39,740 nucleotides of DNA. Source: Candidatus Poseidonia sp. Lineage in GTDB: Archaea; Thermoplasmatota; Poseidoniia; Poseidoniales; Poseidoniaceae. Numbering within the stretch: position 1 is the stretch's first letter; each line of letters begins with the position of its first letter. Below the pieces are notes generated by a model that worked only from the letters and a program-made list of their open reading frames with translations, was not told the origin of the DNA and made no database searches. The position numbers and the translations under genes were made by a program. The stretch spans positions 1 to 39,740 of the forward strand of contig JAUREJ010000014.1 in NCBI GenBank assembly GCA_030827475.1. The letters are read 5' to 3'. Positions 38,848-39,740 of this stretch are shown in pieces.

Positions 38848-39740
38848 TGTTCAATCGGTGCGGGGGCCTCTTCATCCGGTTCTGCCTTTTTGACCGCTTT
38901 TCGCCGCAGGACCGGCGGTTGCCTCTTCTGTTCCTCGCTTCGTTGCGGGGGCCCACCGGCGTTGTTCTTTGGGGACGGAGGGCTCGAGCGTGACTGTCCC
39001 ACATTTGTTGGTGCAGAGGAGACCCGTGGTTCATTGGACGGAACACCACGCTCTTCCATGGCTTGAGCGCTTTGTGAAACCACCACGGAACTCTTTCGTC
39101 CACCAGGGGCGCCAACGCCCGGACCGGAAGAGAATGAAGTGGAAGCCAACACGCTGTCGAGGTCAAATCCACCGAGAGCATTGTCGCCCTTCACCGGTGC
39201 GGGCCGAGTTTCTTGACGTTCTTTCTTGACCTCTTTTTCGGCCTTGGCGTTTTCCTTGTTCATGCGTTGTTGACGTTCGGCAGGCGACTCCATGCCGGCT
39301 TTCTTGGCTGCTTTTGCATCGGATTTGACGCTCGCCGCTTTCTTCATGCCTTCTGTTCCGATGAGGGTTTGCATGGATTGGCTTGCGGAGCGCATCACCA
39401 TGCTACGCGAGACAACGAACAGGCCTGCTGCACCTCCGACGCCGCCAGCGAGGAAAAACAGAACAAACCCGGTGCGCCCCAACAACGGAACGCTGCCTTG
39501 GACCCATTCATCGTCGCTTTCACCGTTGGCGCTGACGGTTGCTCCATTGAGAACAATACCGCTCACCAAGACGTAGAGGTCTTCTCGGTTGTTCCCTGAA
39601 TTAACGGTGAGCGAGCATTCGTTGTTGGTAGCGTGCCATGATTTGAGGTAACCGGTGGGGTTGGTTTGGTTGCCACCCTTTGAGACCAAGTAGCCCTGAA
39701 TGGAGACGGGCTGATGCCATTCGTTGAGGGCTTTCATGCC
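38811..39740 (-). CDS. Membrane protein, C-terminal part (5' end probably outside window)
   Basis: At least 308 residues are readable. The ectodomain segment (about 1-85) has two candidate beta sandwich strands and a Cys. A transmembrane helix (about 88-108, TGFVLFFLAGGVGGAAGLFV) is followed by a long, charged, low-complexity cytoplasmic tail with Lys/Ala/Glu-rich coiled-coil-like and Pro/Ser/Gly-rich parts, ending HHEEEDFSDFSF. An ATG at 39737 is possible, but there is no signal peptide after it, so the frame probably continues beyond the right edge. No function was recognised. Confidence 0.7.
   Translation of the reverse strand, partial: GMKALNEWHQPVSIQGYLVSKGGNQTNPTGYLKSWHATNNECSLTVNSGNNREDLYVLVSGIVLNGATVSANGESDDEWVQGSVPLLGRTGFVLFFLAGGVGGAAGLFVVSRSMVMRSASQSMQTLIGTEGMKKAASVKSDAKAAKKAGMESPAERQQRMNKENAKAEKEVKKERQETRPAPVKGDNALGGFDLDSVLASTSFSSGPGVGAPGGRKSSVVVSQSAQAMEERGVPSNEPRVSSAPTNVGQSRSSPPSPKNNAGGPPQRSEEQKRQPPVLRRKAVKKAEPDEEAPAPIEHHEEEDFSDFSF

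Overview
The window looks like a GC-rich genome fragment from a planktonic euryarchaeon, most likely Marine Group II (Candidatus Poseidoniales) or a close relative. The archaeal assignment rests on the gene set: a uS13-uS4-uS11-Rpo3 ribosomal/RNA polymerase operon, the large subunit of the archaeal D-family DNA polymerase (DP2), the Fe-S primase subunit PriL, pantoate kinase, an MptE-type pterin pyrophosphokinase and a DUF373 membrane protein. The more specific placement is inferred. It rests on very large secreted proteins with thrombospondin type 3-like calcium repeats and on bacterial-looking metabolic genes (bacterial-type LeuRS, fused RibD, Rpe, a glycerolipid acyltransferase) sitting among archaeal information genes.

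Layout. Positions 1-3732 hold a surface-glycan set: a PLP sugar aminotransferase (cut by the left edge), a small winged-helix-like protein, a polysaccharide flippase and a convergent GT4 glycosyltransferase, followed by ribulose-phosphate 3-epimerase. A thioredoxin diverges from the epimerase over a perfect inverted repeat. Positions 4884-12638 form a possible envelope sensing/regulation block: a STAND-type ATPase with an N-terminal winged helix, a divergent 1148-residue surface protein (beta-propeller plus about a dozen DGDGYGDN-type repeats and a C-terminal membrane anchor), and a membrane protein with a large ectodomain and two cytoplasmic winged helices. Then come leucyl-tRNA synthetase and a second thrombospondin-type surface protein on the opposite strand.

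Positions 18344-24915 carry a CDIN1/TPD-family PD-(D/E)xK nuclease homologue, pantoate kinase, rpo3-rps11-rps4-rps13 (minus strand), a DPAR-motif methyltransferase and pyrE. Positions 25026-31863 carry replication genes (polC/DP2, priL) with a small membrane protein and mptE between them. The right end contains an Sct1/Gpt2-like acyltransferase, DUF373, a CBS-pair protein, a zinc-ribbon protein, an unrecognised gene, ribD, a diacylglycerol/sphingosine-kinase-like gene and the C-terminal part of a membrane protein cut by the window edge.

Global architecture. Genes are tightly packed and no gene-free stretch exceeds about 130 bases. All eight convergent pairs abut, overlap, or are separated by only 2 nt. 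Several start codons lie about 23-28 nt downstream of an A/T-rich TATA-like box, the spacing expected for leaderless archaeal transcripts, and some of these boxes sit between divergent genes and could work in both directions. I saw no tRNA, rRNA, CRISPR array, insertion sequence or intein.
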